A DNA stretch of 64,000 nucleotides from DATFQE01 sp963738205. Lineage in GTDB: Bacteria > Actinomycetota > Thermoleophilia > Gaiellales > Gaiellaceae. Location of the stretch: positions 682,001 to 746,000 of the forward strand of contig CAVTVQ010000007.1 in assembly GCA_963738205.1 (NCBI GenBank), written 5' to 3'. The translations under genes were made by a program, and so were the position numbers. Positions within the stretch are counted from its first letter, which is position 1. Each line of letters begins with the position of its first letter. Positions 33,391 through 41,462 of the stretch are shown in pieces. The notes beneath the pieces were generated by a model. It saw nothing but the letters and a program-made list of their open reading frames with translations, was not told where the DNA came from and searched no databases.

Positions 33391-33798
33391 CTAGAGGTCC
33401 GCCAGAGGCCTGCGGCCCGCGAAGCCTCCTTCGACGCTGTGCCAGTACTCGATCTCGTCCTCGCCGAGCCTCCAGCAGAGCAGCACTTCCTCCTCGCGGC
33501 GGAGAGCCGGGAAGTCGATCAGGCCTTCGTCTGCGTCCTTCACTTCGGCGCCCAGGCCATGGATCTCGTTGACGCAGCGGGCGACGCCCTTGGCCTGCTC
33601 GCCGATCTCGGCCTCCACCCGGGCGAGCTCGCCCGGGTCCATGTCGCCGCCGTTCCCCGCGATCGTGGTCGACAGCTCGGCGCGCCGGCTCAGCAGGACG
33701 GCGAGCTCGCGGCGGTGGTCGACCATCTCCTCGGCGAGGGGCCGCACCTGCTCGAGCGCCGCATTGGCTTCGCCTGGCGTGAAATAGCGCGTCGCCAC
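33391..33798 (-). CDS. DUF2203 family protein
   Basis: 135 residues from the GTG at 33798 (VATRYFTPGEANAALEQVRP). The open frame extends upstream only across the divergent gene. The pattern YFTPGEANAALEQVRPLAEEMVD, a central helix with GDMDPGELARVEAEIGEQAK, then GVARCVNEIHGLGAEVKDADEGLIDFP and VLLCWRLGEDEIEYWHSVEGGFAGRRP is characteristic of DUF2203, of unknown function. The end EEGFAGR-like motif is highly conserved in the family. It is divergent from the PIG-V-like gene. Confidence 0.88.
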   Translation of the reverse strand: MATRYFTPGEANAALEQVRPLAEEMVDHRRELAVLLSRRAELSTTIAGNGGDMDPGELARVEAEIGEQAKGVARCVNEIHGLGAEVKDADEGLIDFPALRREEEVLLCWRLGEDEIEYWHSVEGGFAGRRPLADL

Positions 33799-33838
33799 GA
33801 TCGTGAAGCTATACCCGCCCTGGCTAGGATCGGTCGCG

Positions 33839-35083
33839 GTGCGCGTCGCCCAACACGGCCGTGAGGCCCGTACGCCGGTGGAACCGGGCCTGCGCCGCCG
33901 CCCGAGCCCCGCGGTCGAGATCTTCCTCTGGAGCCGCGCAGTGATCTGGGCCGCCGCCGTCTTCGCGCTCCTCGTCTTCGAGCCGAACCGCCACCCGCGA
34001 GCCGCCGAGTGGGACGACCCGTCAGTCACGCACGACCTCGGCTTGCTCACCGACGTCTGGGCGCGCTGGGACAGCGTGTGGTTCCTCCGCATCGCCGAGG
34101 ACGGCTACGGCTCGATCGAGCGGACGGCGGCCGCGTTCTACCCCGGCTATCCCGCGCTCGTCGCGATCGTGGGCCGTGTGTTCGCAGGCCACTTCGTGAC
34201 CGCGGGAATCGCCGTGTCGCTCGCGGCAGCGCTCGGCGCGTTCGTCCTGCTCTACCGTTTGGCGGAGAGCCATCTTGGGGCCGAGGGGGCGCGGCGTACG
34301 GTGCTCTACCTCGCGCTCTTCCCGATGGCGTTCTTCCTGCAGGCCGTCTACAGCGAGGCGCTGTTTCTCCTGCTCACCGTCGCGGCGTTCGTCGCCGCAG
34401 AGCGCGGGCGCTGGTTCGGCGCCGGTGGGCTGACCGGGCTCGCGCTGTTGACGAGGCCGGCCGGCTTTGCGCTGCTTCCCGCCCTCGCGCTGCTTGCGTG
34501 GCGCTCGCCGCAGCGCGGCCGGGCGCTCGGCTCGCTGGCGCTCGCGCCGGCGCTCTTTGCGGTCTACCCGCTCTACCTGTGGCGCGCCGCCGGCGATCCC
34601 TGGGCCTTCCTGCACGCCCAGGACGTCTGGACGCGACACCTCTCGAGGGTGGGCCCCCTCGGCGGCATCTGGGACGGCCTCCGCGCCGGCTGGGCCGGCG
34701 TGCGCCAGCTGGCGTCGAGCAGCGACTCGCACGTCTACTGGAGCGCCGTCCAGAACAGCGACCCCGATCGCGTGGCGGCGCTGAACCTGCAGGCGCTCGC
34801 GTTCCTCGTGCTCTTCGGGGCCCTGACGGTCATCGCCTGGCGACGGTTCGGAGCCCCCTACGGCCTGTTCTGTGCCGTCAGCCTGGCGATCCCGCTCAGC
34901 GTCCCGAGCGAGCGCTGGCCGCTCCTGTCGCTGCCGCGCTTCGGGCTGGTGGTGTTCCCCTTCTTCCTGGCGCTCGCCTGGCTCGGCCGGCGCCCTCGCA
35001 TACACACTGCGGTTGTCGCGGCCAGCGCAGTCTTCCTCGGCGTGGCGGTGTCACAGTGGGCGCTGTGGCAGTGGGTGGCGTAG
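33839..35083 (+). CDS. PIG-V-like GT-C mannosyltransferase-type membrane protein
   Basis: 414 residues from a GTG at 33839, preferred because AGGA (33826-33829) precedes it at 9 bases; an ATG at 33803 would add 12 residues. About nine transmembrane helices are visible. Family-like segments are VWARWDSVWFLRIAEDGYGS (catalytic Asp in the first loop), TAAAFYPGYPALVAI, LYLALFPMAFFLQAVYSEALFLLLTVAAF and LTGLALLTRPAGFALLPALALL. These match prokaryotic relatives of PIG-V, the second GPI mannosyltransferase. The natural acceptor in bacteria is unknown. The gene overlaps the CAAX protease gene by 13 bases. Confidence 0.85.
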   Translation: MRVAQHGREARTPVEPGLRRRPSPAVEIFLWSRAVIWAAAVFALLVFEPNRHPRAAEWDDPSVTHDLGLLTDVWARWDSVWFLRIAEDGYGSIERTAAAFYPGYPALVAIVGRVFAGHFVTAGIAVSLAAALGAFVLLYRLAESHLGAEGARRTVLYLALFPMAFFLQAVYSEALFLLLTVAAFVAAERGRWFGAGGLTGLALLTRPAGFALLPALALLAWRSPQRGRALGSLALAPALFAVYPLYLWRAAGDPWAFLHAQDVWTRHLSRVGPLGGIWDGLRAGWAGVRQLASSSDSHVYWSAVQNSDPDRVAALNLQALAFLVLFGALTVIAWRRFGAPYGLFCAVSLAIPLSVPSERWPLLSLPRFGLVVFPFFLALAWLGRRPRIHTAVVAASAVFLGVAVSQWALWQWVA

Positions 35084-35733
35084 ACACGAAGCCCCGGCTG
35101 GCGTGGTGGACGCTGCTGGTCGGCGTGCTCGCCGCGCTCGCGTACGCCAGCCGCGCCACCGGCGGCAAACCGCCCGAGAATGCGCTCTACCAGTGGGGCA
35201 CCGCCATCTCGGCTGCGGTCGTCTACGCGATCGTCCTCGGCCTCGTCCTGCTGATCGCCAAGGGCGGACCTGCGCGCGAGCTGCTTGCGCTCCGGCCGCC
35301 GCGCTCGTGGCTCAAGGCGCTCGGCCTCGCCCTGGCGATCTTCATCGGGATCCTGATCGTCGGCGCCGCGCTCGACCCGTTCCTGCACGCAGGCAAGGAG
35401 CAGGGCCTGGCGCCGACCGGCTGGGACTCGGCGCGTGCCGGCGCCTTCGCGGCCAATGCGATCGTCGTGGCCGGGGTCGCGCCCGTGGTCGAGGAGCTCA
35501 CCTACCGCGGCCTCGGCTTCAGCCTGCTCCGCCCGTACGGCGAAGTCGTCGCGATCGTCGCCGTCGGTCTGGCGTTCGGTCTCGCCCACGGGCTGATCGA
35601 GGGCCTAGTGATCTTGTCGCTGTTCGGCATGGGGCTCGCGCTCCTGCGCAGCCGCACTGACAGCGTCTACCCGCCGATCCTCCTGCACGCGGCCTTCAAC
35701 GGCTTCGCGTTAGCGGTGTCGGTCGCGGTCTAA
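35071..35733 (+). CDS. CPBP-family intramembrane metalloprotease (CAAX protease-like)
   Basis: 220 residues from a GTG at 35071 (VGGVDTKPRLAWWTLLVGVL); two further GTGs lie 2 and 5 codons upstream, so the start is approximate. About six helices are visible. The catalytic motifs are present: EExxxR-like in APVVEELTYRGLGFSLLR, FxxxH in VGLAFGLAHGLIEGLV and HxxxN in LLHAAFNGFAL. In bacteria such proteins process peptides or act in stress responses; the substrate is not evident. Its end overlaps the convergent bifunctional-nuclease gene by 4 bases. Confidence 0.85.
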   Translation: MGGVDTKPRLAWWTLLVGVLAALAYASRATGGKPPENALYQWGTAISAAVVYAIVLGLVLLIAKGGPARELLALRPPRSWLKALGLALAIFIGILIVGAALDPFLHAGKEQGLAPTGWDSARAGAFAANAIVVAGVAPVVEELTYRGLGFSLLRPYGEVVAIVAVGLAFGLAHGLIEGLVILSLFGMGLALLRSRTDSVYPPILLHAAFNGFALAVSVAV

Positions 35734-36233
35734 CGCGTTTCTTCGTCGTCCTCGACCGCGAACTCGTCGGGCGAGACGTCGTCGAGGAACTTGCGGAACT
35801 CGTCCACGATCTCTTCCTCGTTGACCTCTTCGCCCTCGAACTCGATCGCGGACTCCTCGATCACGCGCTCGTTCGCAAAGATCGGCGCCTCGGCGCGAAC
35901 GGCTAGCGCGATCGCGTCGGACGGCCGCGAGTCGATCTCGATCTCCGACCCGTTCTGGGCCACCGTGATGCTCGCGTAGAAGGTGTTCTCCTTCAGCTCC
36001 GTCACGGTGATGCGTGTGACCTGGGCGTCGAGCTGCTCGAGCATGTCGGTTACGAGATCGTGCGTCATCGGCCGCGGGGTGGACGCACCCTGGAGCTTCA
36101 TCAGGATCGCGGCGGCCTCGGGATGGCCAATCCAGATCGGCAGGAACTTGTTCCCGTCCGCGGTCTTGAGCAGCACGATCGGCTGCTTGCCGACCAGGTC
36201 GAACGAGACCCCGTAGATGACCATCTCGATCAT
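35730..36233 (-). CDS. Bifunctional nuclease family protein (DUF151/BFN)
   Basis: 167 residues; the ATG at 36233 is 3 codons ahead of a second ATG (MVIYGVSFDL), either may be used. Family core: PIVLLKTADGNKFLPIWIGHPEAAAILM, RPMTHDLVTDML, ITVTELKENTFYASI and IDSRPSDAIALAVRAEAPIF. These are the conserved features of the BFN domain, best known in plants and in thermophilic bacteria; enzymatic activity in actinobacteria is not established. A very acidic C-terminus (EGEEVNEEEIVDEF, VEDDEETR) completes it. The tRNA-Ile gene lies 87 bases upstream on the same strand. Confidence 0.9.
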   Translation of the reverse strand: MIEMVIYGVSFDLVGKQPIVLLKTADGNKFLPIWIGHPEAAAILMKLQGASTPRPMTHDLVTDMLEQLDAQVTRITVTELKENTFYASITVAQNGSEIEIDSRPSDAIALAVRAEAPIFANERVIEESAIEFEGEEVNEEEIVDEFRKFLDDVSPDEFAVEDDEETR

Positions 36234-36320
36234 CGCGCCTCGGTCAGCTTAGCTCAGGCTTGTGCGAGCAAACCTCACCCCTGCGGGGGTCAGCAGCGCG
36301 GGGTCGAGGCGAGCGAGAGG

Positions 36321-36394
36321 TGGGCGATCGTGGATTCGAACCACGGACCTCCGCCTTATCAGAGCGGCGCTCTAACCAACTGAGCTAATCGCCC
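36321..36394 (-). tRNA. tRNA-Ile (anticodon GAT)
   Basis: 74 nt on the minus strand. The acceptor stem GGGCGAT pairs with ATCGCCC, discriminator A. The D arm reads TAGCTCAGTTGGTTAGAGC, the anticodon arm CGCTCTGATAAGGCG gives anticodon GAT, and the T arm is CCGTGGTTCGAATCCACG. The 3' CCA is not encoded. It is a solitary tRNA, not part of an rRNA operon. Confidence 0.97.
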
Positions 36395-36423
36395 GGGGCG
36401 GCGGATTGTAGCCGAGGGGCGGC

Positions 36424-36672
36424 TCAGTGACTCCGCTGCGTCGAGAGCAGGTACTCCTCGACGGCGGCCAGGAACGAGCGGTTGTGCGCGAGCTCGTAGA
36501 CGGCGCCCTTGGTACCGGCGTCCAGCTCCTCGTCGGCGGCCAGCTCGGTCAGGAACGGCTCGAGCCGGTCCTCACGAGCGAGGATCGCCATGCGCAGGAA
36601 CAGCGCCCGTGCAGAGTCGTTCTCGGCGATCTCCTGCAGGGACTCCAGATCCTCCGGCCACGCGGTAACCAT
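36424..36672 (-). CDS. Small protein of unknown function
   Basis: 82 residues, unrecognised. It is largely helical and acidic (EDLESLQEIAENDSARALFLRMAI, EPFLTELAADEELDAGTKGAVYELAHNRSFLAAVEEYLL), without membrane segments or Cys/His motifs. An AGGGG stretch lies just before the ATG and the codons use G/C at third positions like the neighbours, supporting a real gene. It sits 30 bases downstream of parB on the same strand and may be the last gene of the jag-rsmG-parA-parB unit. Confidence 0.6.
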   Translation of the reverse strand: MVTAWPEDLESLQEIAENDSARALFLRMAILAREDRLEPFLTELAADEELDAGTKGAVYELAHNRSFLAAVEEYLLSTQRSH

Positions 36673-36702
36673 GGTCCCCTAACGACCGAGCAGCTGCCGT
36701 GG

Positions 36703-37557
36703 TTACGGCCGAGGTTCGAGAGCTTCGACGAGCTGGACCAGATCATGCTCGTCCGCGAGCACGATCTCGAGCCGGCGGCCGGTGACGCGCGCCTTCAGCC
36801 CCGTCAGCCGCTCGACCGCCGACCGGGCCCGCTCGGCGAGCGCCGGATCGAGCGGCGCCTCGCGCGGCCGCCGCGGCTTGGTGCTTGCCCCGGCCCAGCG
36901 TGCCGCCCGCTCCGCCGCGCGCACCGACAGGCCCCGCCGCACGATCAGGCGAGCAAGCCGGCGGCGGTCCTCGTGGCCCTGGACCGCCAGTACAGCGCGC
37001 GCGTGCCCTTCCGAGAGCTCGCCACGCTCGAGCATCGCAAGCACGTCGTCGGGAAGCTCGAGCAGCCGCAGGCGGTTGGAGACGCTGGGCTTCGACCGGC
37101 CGACCCGTTCACCGACGTCGCCGAGCGAGAGCCCGAACTCATCGAGGAGCAGCGCGTAGGCGCGGGCTTCCTCGACGGGGGAGAGCTGCTCTCGCGCCAC
37201 GTTCTCGACGAGACCCAGGAGCAGCGCGTCGCGATCGTCCGCCGCGCGCACGACGGCGGGGAGCATCGGCACGCCGGCCTCTCTGGCCGCGCGCCAGCGG
37301 CGCTCGCCCGCAATCAGCTCGTAGCCCCCGTCCGCGCGCGGCCGCACCACCACCGGCTGGACGATGCCCTGCGCGCGGATCGAATCGGCCAGCCCGCTCG
37401 TCGCCTCATGGTCGAACTGCCGCCGCGGCTGGCGCGGGTTGGGGTGGATCATCTCCACCGGCAGGTGGGCGAGCTCGGGCTCGCCGCCGACGCCGCCGAG
37501 CAAGACTTCGAGCCCGCGGCCGAGACCGCGCCGCTGCGGCTCAGCTGCGCTCGACAA
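36703..37557 (-). CDS. parB: Chromosome partitioning protein ParB
   Basis: 284 residues. N-terminal RRGLGRGLEVLLGG is typical of chromosomal ParB/Spo0J. The CTPase domain shows IHPNPRQPRRQFD, LADSIRAQGIVQPVVVRP and the phosphate-binding LIAGERRWRAAREAG, then LVENVAREQLSPVEEARAYALLL. The helix-turn-helix that reads parS is GLSLGDVGERVGRSKPSVSNRLRLLELP, followed by LSEGHARAVLA, and the C-terminal dimerisation region contains RLTGLKARV. It loads as a CTP-dependent clamp at parS; two candidate sites lie at 20.27 and 20.30 kb. It overlaps parA by 17 bases. Confidence 0.96.
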   Translation of the reverse strand: MSSAAEPQRRGLGRGLEVLLGGVGGEPELAHLPVEMIHPNPRQPRRQFDHEATSGLADSIRAQGIVQPVVVRPRADGGYELIAGERRWRAAREAGVPMLPAVVRAADDRDALLLGLVENVAREQLSPVEEARAYALLLDEFGLSLGDVGERVGRSKPSVSNRLRLLELPDDVLAMLERGELSEGHARAVLAVQGHEDRRRLARLIVRRGLSVRAAERAARWAGASTKPRRPREAPLDPALAERARSAVERLTGLKARVTGRRLEIVLADEHDLVQLVEALEPRP

Positions 37558-38296
37558 GCTCCAGCGCCACCTTCCAGTAGGCCTCGGCGCCGGCGGAACG
37601 CCGGTCGTAGGCGATCACGGGCAGCCCATGGCTCGGCGCTTCGGCCACCCGGACCGAGCGTGGGACGCGCGTCCGGAAGACCAGCTCGCCCAGGTGCCGC
37701 TCGAGCTCGGCGGCGACGTCGGCGGACAGGCGCGTCCGGCCGTCGACCATCGTCAGCAGCACACCGCCGACGGCGAGCCGCGGGTTGAGCCGCCCCTTGA
37801 CCGCATTCACCGACGAAAGCAGCTGCGACAGCCCCTCGAGCGCGTAGTACTCGGCCTGTACCGGCACGAGCACTCGGTCGGCCGCGGCCAGGGCGTTCAC
37901 CGTCAGCGGGCCGAGTGCCGGCGGACAATCGATGAAGACGAAGGCGTACCGGTCGGTCGCGTCCTTCAGCGCCTCGGCGAGGTAGTGCTCGGCGTGGTCG
38001 CGCCGCGCCAGGTCGGCCGCAGTGCCCGCGAGGTCGGCCTTCGCCGGAACGAGATCGAGCTTGGGGAAGCGCGTCGCGCGCGTGAGCGTGACCAGTGGCG
38101 CACCGTCCAGGAGGTCCGCGCTCGACACGCCGTTCGCGCGTTCGCCGAGACCCGACGTCGCGTTCGCCTGCGGGTCGAGATCGACCACGAGCACGCGCTC
38201 GCCGGCCTCGGCGAGGCAGGCGGCGAGGTTGACGGCGGTCGTGGTCTTCCCGACCCCGCCCTTCTGGTTCGCGAGCGCGTAGATCTTCCCCGGCAT
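37541..38296 (-). CDS. parA: Chromosome partitioning ATPase ParA (Soj)
   Basis: 251 residues. Deviant Walker A ANQKGGVGKTTTAVNLAA with the signature Lys near the N-terminus, Walker A' LVVDLDPQANATSGLG, Walker B FVFIDCPPALGPLTVNAL, and VLVPVQAEYYALEGLSQLL. It lacks the extra N-terminal DNA-binding domain of plasmid-type ParA, as expected for the chromosomal Soj form. It positions ParB-parS complexes on the nucleoid. Gene order rsmG-parA-parB is the standard oriC-left arrangement. Confidence 0.96.
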   Translation of the reverse strand: MPGKIYALANQKGGVGKTTTAVNLAACLAEAGERVLVVDLDPQANATSGLGERANGVSSADLLDGAPLVTLTRATRFPKLDLVPAKADLAGTAADLARRDHAEHYLAEALKDATDRYAFVFIDCPPALGPLTVNALAAADRVLVPVQAEYYALEGLSQLLSSVNAVKGRLNPRLAVGGVLLTMVDGRTRLSADVAAELERHLGELVFRTRVPRSVRVAEAPSHGLPVIAYDRRSAGAEAYWKVALELVERS

Positions 38297-38311
38297 CCGG
38301 GGCGAGAGTAC

Positions 38312-38905
38312 TCAGGCCAACGGACGTTTCCGGGCCATGCCGGGCCGTCTCGGGAAGCCCGGCGGAGTCGGCTCGAGCTTCGGCAGCACGAGCAGGCCGT
38401 CGCGCTCGGAAACAGGCCCGCCGCCCACTCGTTCGGCCGCGTGCGAGACGGCCTCTGCGTCGACGTTCGGCCCGACCCACAGGATCGCCACGCCGCCGGG
38501 ACGAACGAGCGGGAGCATCCACTCGGCCGCCACGACCGGCTGCGCAAGCGCCTTCGCCACGGCCACGCCGAAAGCGTCGACCGGCTGCTCCTCAGCGCGT
38601 CCTTCGACGACCGCGAGGTTCGGGAACTCGGGCTCCCACATGCGGAGAAACTCGCACTTGCGCCCGTTCGCCTCGAGCAGCGTGACCCGGCGCGCGGGCA
38701 GTGCGGCCGCCAGCGGGATGCCCGGGGTCCCGCCGCCGGAGCCGACGTCGACGATGGGCCCCTCGAACCCCTGTACGAGCTCGGCGCCGCGGAGGGCGTC
38801 GTCGAGCAGTGCCCGTCGCGCCTGCTCGCGGTCGCGGATCGCGGTCAGGCCGGGAGTGGAGAGGACGCCGTCGAGCCAGCGCTCGAGACGTTCGTCAGTC
38901 GCCAT
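38312..38905 (-). CDS. rsmG: 16S rRNA (guanine-N7)-methyltransferase RsmG
   Basis: 197 residues, normal for the family. It methylates G527 of 16S rRNA (E. coli numbering). The SAM-binding motif is IVDVGSGGGTPGIPLAAALP at about residues 51-70, followed by VTLLEANGRKCEFLRM, VVEGRAEEQ and FGVAVAKALAQPVVAAEWMLPLVRPGG. The C-terminal ERDGLLVLPKLEPTPPGFPRRPGMARKRPL is typical. It overlaps jag by 11 bases and is 15 bases upstream of parA. Confidence 0.95.
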   Translation of the reverse strand: MATDERLERWLDGVLSTPGLTAIRDREQARRALLDDALRGAELVQGFEGPIVDVGSGGGTPGIPLAAALPARRVTLLEANGRKCEFLRMWEPEFPNLAVVEGRAEEQPVDAFGVAVAKALAQPVVAAEWMLPLVRPGGVAILWVGPNVDAEAVSHAAERVGGGPVSERDGLLVLPKLEPTPPGFPRRPGMARKRPLA

Positions 38906-39602
38906 TCGTGGAGCCCGCAGGCGCCACGACCACGAAACGGTTCGGCTCCGTGCCCTCGCTCGTCGTGTCGACCCCCGGATAGTCCCGCAGAGCCAGGTGC
39001 ACGACCTTGCGCTCGACTGCCGTCATCGGCTCCAGCTCGACTGGTCCTCCGAGCTGCAACGCCCGTTCGGCGCTCCGCTGCGCGATCGACGCCAGCGTCG
39101 CCTCGCGACGGGCGCGATAACCGGAGGCGTCGACGACCACCTGCTTGCGTTCGTCGGAAAACGCGCGGGAGACGGCCGCGTTGACGAGGTACTGCACGGC
39201 GTCGATCGTCTGGCCGTGCTTGCCGATGAGCAGGCCGAGGTTGCCGCCGGTGCAGGTGGCGACGAGCACGTCGTCCTCCTCGTGCAGGTCGATCCGGCAG
39301 CGCGCACCGATCCCCTCGACGATGCGCTCGAGGATCTCGCGTGCGCGCTCGGCGACGGGGCCGGCAGGATCGTCTGTAGGAGCCGCCGGCACGGCGCCGT
39401 CCTGCTTGGCCACCGTTGCGAGCACCCGCGCCGGCTCGTAGCCGACGCCGAGCAGCCCGCGCTCGCCCTCCGAGAGCACGTCGAAGCGCACGGACGCCTT
39501 GTCCAGGCCAGGCTGGAGCCGTTCGAGCTCGCGGAGCGCGGCCCACTTCGCCTCGCCGACCGTCTCGCCGTGACCCTCCGCCTGGACGACCTCGGCGCTC
39601 AT
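38895..39602 (-). CDS. jag: Jag/KhpB/EloR RNA-binding protein
   Basis: 235 residues. Three domains are visible: the Jag N-terminal domain (VVQAEGHGETVGEAKWAALREL, then GERGLLGVGYEPARV), a KH domain with the GxxG loop in GGNLGLLIGKHGQTIDAVQYLVN, and an R3H domain (VELEPMTAVERKVVHLALRD, with Arg and His spaced by three). It binds RNA and in several bacteria links translation to cell elongation. It lies between yidC (4-base overlap) and rsmG in the usual order. Confidence 0.94.
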   Translation of the reverse strand: MSAEVVQAEGHGETVGEAKWAALRELERLQPGLDKASVRFDVLSEGERGLLGVGYEPARVLATVAKQDGAVPAAPTDDPAGPVAERAREILERIVEGIGARCRIDLHEEDDVLVATCTGGNLGLLIGKHGQTIDAVQYLVNAAVSRAFSDERKQVVVDASGYRARREATLASIAQRSAERALQLGGPVELEPMTAVERKVVHLALRDYPGVDTTSEGTEPNRFVVVAPAGSTNGD

Positions 39603-40435
39603 CGCCTCGCCCGCTTCTTGCGCTTGACCTTGCGCGGCTGCGACGGCGTGCCGGCCTTCGGCTGCTCGGGCTTGGCCGCTTCGTCCTTAGCCATACCGTC
39701 ACCGCCGTCACCGCCGTCACCACCGCCACCACGATCCTTCGGGGGAGTGCGCGACGAGCGCTTCTCCGGCGGCTTCGGCTTCGGCGCCAGCCGGCGGGTG
39801 ACGAGCCCCTGGCCGACCGTCCACAGGTTGGTCGTCACCCAGTAGAGGACGAGGCCGGCCGGGAAGTTGAGGACGACGAACAGGAAGGCCAGCGGCAGGA
39901 TCAGCAGGAGCGTCCGCTGCGTCCGGTCCATCGTGCTCGACATCAGCAGCGTCGAGGCGGTCTGGCTGATCGCGTAGATCGCCAGGAGCAGGTAGCCCGA
40001 CCAGTGCGAGTTCGCCGGCGCGGTGATGTCCGGGACGATCCCTAGCCAGCCGAGGTCGCTACCGGGGTACTTGGGGAAGATCTCCTTCTCGAAGTCCTTG
40101 AGGACGAAGTAGAGCGCGAAGAAGATCGGGATCTGCGCGACGATCGGCAGGCACGACGCGGCCGGGTTGATCTTGTTCTCCTTGTAGAACGCCATCAACT
40201 CCTGGTTCATGCGCGCACGATCGCCCTTGTACTTCGCCTGGATCGCCTTCATCTCGGGCAGGTGCGCCTGCATTCGCTGCATCGAGTGGATCTGCCGCAC
40301 GGTCAACGGCACGAGCAGCATCCGCACCATCAGGGTCAGGGCGACGATCGCCCACGCCCACGGGAGGTTCGCGGTGCCGTGGAGCCATTCGAGGACGGCG
40401 GCAAGGACGTTCTCGATCGGGGTGAGCGGGTTCAC
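39599..40435 (-). CDS. yidC: Membrane protein insertase YidC
   Basis: 278 residues from the GTG at 40435 (VNPLTPIENVLAAVLEWLHG), overlapping the yidD stop by 4 bases. It is the short Gram-positive/Oxa1-like form without a large periplasmic domain. Visible are WAWAIVALTLMVRMLLVPLTV with the conserved groove Arg, the cytoplasmic helical hairpin (SMQRMQAHLPEMKAIQAKYKGDR), NPAASCLPIVAQIPIFFALYFVL and LNFPAGLVLYWVTTNLWTVGQ. A Gly/Asp-rich linker (from a 9-bp microsatellite) leads to a basic tail (KVKRKKRARR) that likely touches the ribosome. It is not preceded by a lipobox, which members of this form often have. Confidence 0.95.
   Translation of the reverse strand: MNPLTPIENVLAAVLEWLHGTANLPWAWAIVALTLMVRMLLVPLTVRQIHSMQRMQAHLPEMKAIQAKYKGDRARMNQELMAFYKENKINPAASCLPIVAQIPIFFALYFVLKDFEKEIFPKYPGSDLGWLGIVPDITAPANSHWSGYLLLAIYAISQTASTLLMSSTMDRTQRTLLLILPLAFLFVVLNFPAGLVLYWVTTNLWTVGQGLVTRRLAPKPKPPEKRSSRTPPKDRGGGGDGGDGGDGMAKDEAAKPEQPKAGTPSQPRKVKRKKRARR
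39696..39731. repeat. 9-bp microsatellite in yidC
   Basis: Four tandem 9-mers, CCGTCACCG twice, then CCGTCACCA and CCGCCACCA, all in frame. On the minus strand they encode the GGGGDGGDGGDG linker in the YidC C-terminal tail. Being a multiple of three, changes in copy number would lengthen or shorten the linker without a frameshift. Confidence 0.85.
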
Positions 40436-40659
40436 CTGAACACCCTCTGGTCGGACACGCAGTCGACGCCGCCGTGGCTCCACGGGTTGCAGCGAAGGAG
40501 CCGCCAGCCCGCGAGCACGCTGCCGCGGAAGAAGCCGTACGTGCGCAGCGCATCGAGCGCGTACTGGGAGCAGCTCGGGTGGTACTTGCAGGAGCCGGCG
40601 GTGAGCGGGCCGAGCGTCCAGCGGTAGACGTGGACCGCAGCCATGGCCGCGTACTTCAC
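40432..40659 (-). CDS. yidD: Membrane protein insertion efficiency factor YidD
   Basis: 75 residues from the GTG at 40659. Family core: VYRWTLGPLTAGSCKYHPSCSQYALDAL, then RTYGFFRGSVLAGWRLLRCNPWSHGGVDCV, with three conserved cysteines and the amphipathic N-terminus. It assists YidC-dependent insertion. It overlaps rnpA by 4 bases and yidC by 4 bases (GTGA in both cases). Confidence 0.95.
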   Translation of the reverse strand: MKYAAMAAVHVYRWTLGPLTAGSCKYHPSCSQYALDALRTYGFFRGSVLAGWRLLRCNPWSHGGVDCVSDQRVFR

Positions 40660-41003
40660 GACGCCCTCCTCAGGACCTCGTCGATCCGCTCCCCCAGCCA
40701 TTCGATGCCGCGGCTGTCGACCGCCTCGGGCAGGCCGGGGCGGGCCACCAGCACGTAGTCGCGGCCGCCCGGGACCTCGTCGAGGCCGGCCCGCCATGCC
40801 TCGCGGAGCCGACGCTTGAGCTTGTTGCGGGTCACCGCAGAGCCGACGGACTTCGGAACGGCCAGGCCCAGGCGAGGCTCGCCGTCGTCATCGTCCTCCC
40901 GCGGGAACCAATAGAGCACGAGGTAGCGGCTCGCGAAGGAACGACCGTGGCGGTAGACGGCTTCGAAGTCACGCGAGCGCGAGAGGCGATGGCGGCGCTG
41001 CAC
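40656..41003 (-). CDS. rnpA: Ribonuclease P protein component
   Basis: 115 residues from the GTG at 41003 (VQRRHRLSRSRDFEAVYRHG); the upstream open frame crosses rpmH and is not used. The RNR-type RNA-binding motif is SVGSAVTRNKLKRRLREAWR, preceded by RYLVLYWFPRE and LGLAVPKSVG, and followed by DYVLVARPGLPEA. It forms the protein subunit of RNase P and processes tRNA 5' ends. It starts 17 bases after the rpmH stop. Confidence 0.94.
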   Translation of the reverse strand: MQRRHRLSRSRDFEAVYRHGRSFASRYLVLYWFPREDDDDGEPRLGLAVPKSVGSAVTRNKLKRRLREAWRAGLDEVPGGRDYVLVARPGLPEAVDSRGIEWLGERIDEVLRRAS

Positions 41004-41020
41004 TCGGGCGGTGGCCGGGG

Positions 41021-41155
41021 TCAGGCCGACAGGCGCTTGCGGCCTCTCGCCCGGCGGCGCTTCAGGATCGCCTGCCCGCCGCGCGTGGCCATCCGCGCCC
41101 GGAAGCCGTGCCGGCGCTTTCGCCGACGCACGTTGGGCTGATAGGTGCGCTTCAA
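41021..41155 (-). CDS. rpmH: 50S ribosomal protein L34
   Basis: 44 residues, the exact standard length, from a TTG at 41155: (L/M)KRTYQPNVRRRKRRHGFRARMATRGG then AILKRRRARGRKRLSA. In-frame ATG upstream would give a 20-residue extension not found in L34. There is no good ribosome-binding site before the TTG (the preceding 25 bases are CT-rich), which is unusual for a highly expressed ribosomal protein. It is the first gene left of the origin. Confidence 0.95.
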   Translation of the reverse strand: MKRTYQPNVRRRKRRHGFRARMATRGGQAILKRRRARGRKRLSA

Positions 41156-41462
41156 GGTGGAGAGGGAAGTGAGTGGAGAAGGTGCTCCGGGATGGAGTTC
41201 GACGAGTATAGACAAGGGTCTCGCTCAGTCGATTTCCACAGTCGCAAGCGAGGCCCCGAACGCGCACGACAGGCGGTCCCGGAGAGGCACGAACTGGGGC
41301 CTTTCCCCAGGTGTGGATAACCGTGTGGACGTGGGTCTTTTCCCTGCAAAGCCCCCGAAAGTCGTCCACGGAACTCTCCACAGTAACAGCCGTTGTGAGG
41401 CCCTTCGGACGCTGCTATGCTCGCCGCTCTTTTCCGCGAGCAAGGGGAGTTGGACCCGCCGA
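41156..41462. other. Putative replication origin region (rpmH-dnaA spacer with DnaA boxes)
   Basis: This 307-base gene-free stretch has one perfect DnaA box, TGTGGATAA at 41312-41320, with a second related TGTGGACGT 12 bases on (41324-41332). On the other strand TGTGGAAAT (41240-41232) and TGTGGAGAG (41382-41374) each match 7 of 9. Genes diverge from here and both flanks are the standard origin genes. A distinct AT-rich unwinding tract is not obvious. An alternative or additional origin segment is the dnaA-dnaN spacer. Confidence 0.75.

Noticed and set aside
39696..39731. Short tandem units as a CRISPR array
   Set aside because: Units are 9 bp, contiguous without spacers, and in frame inside yidC.
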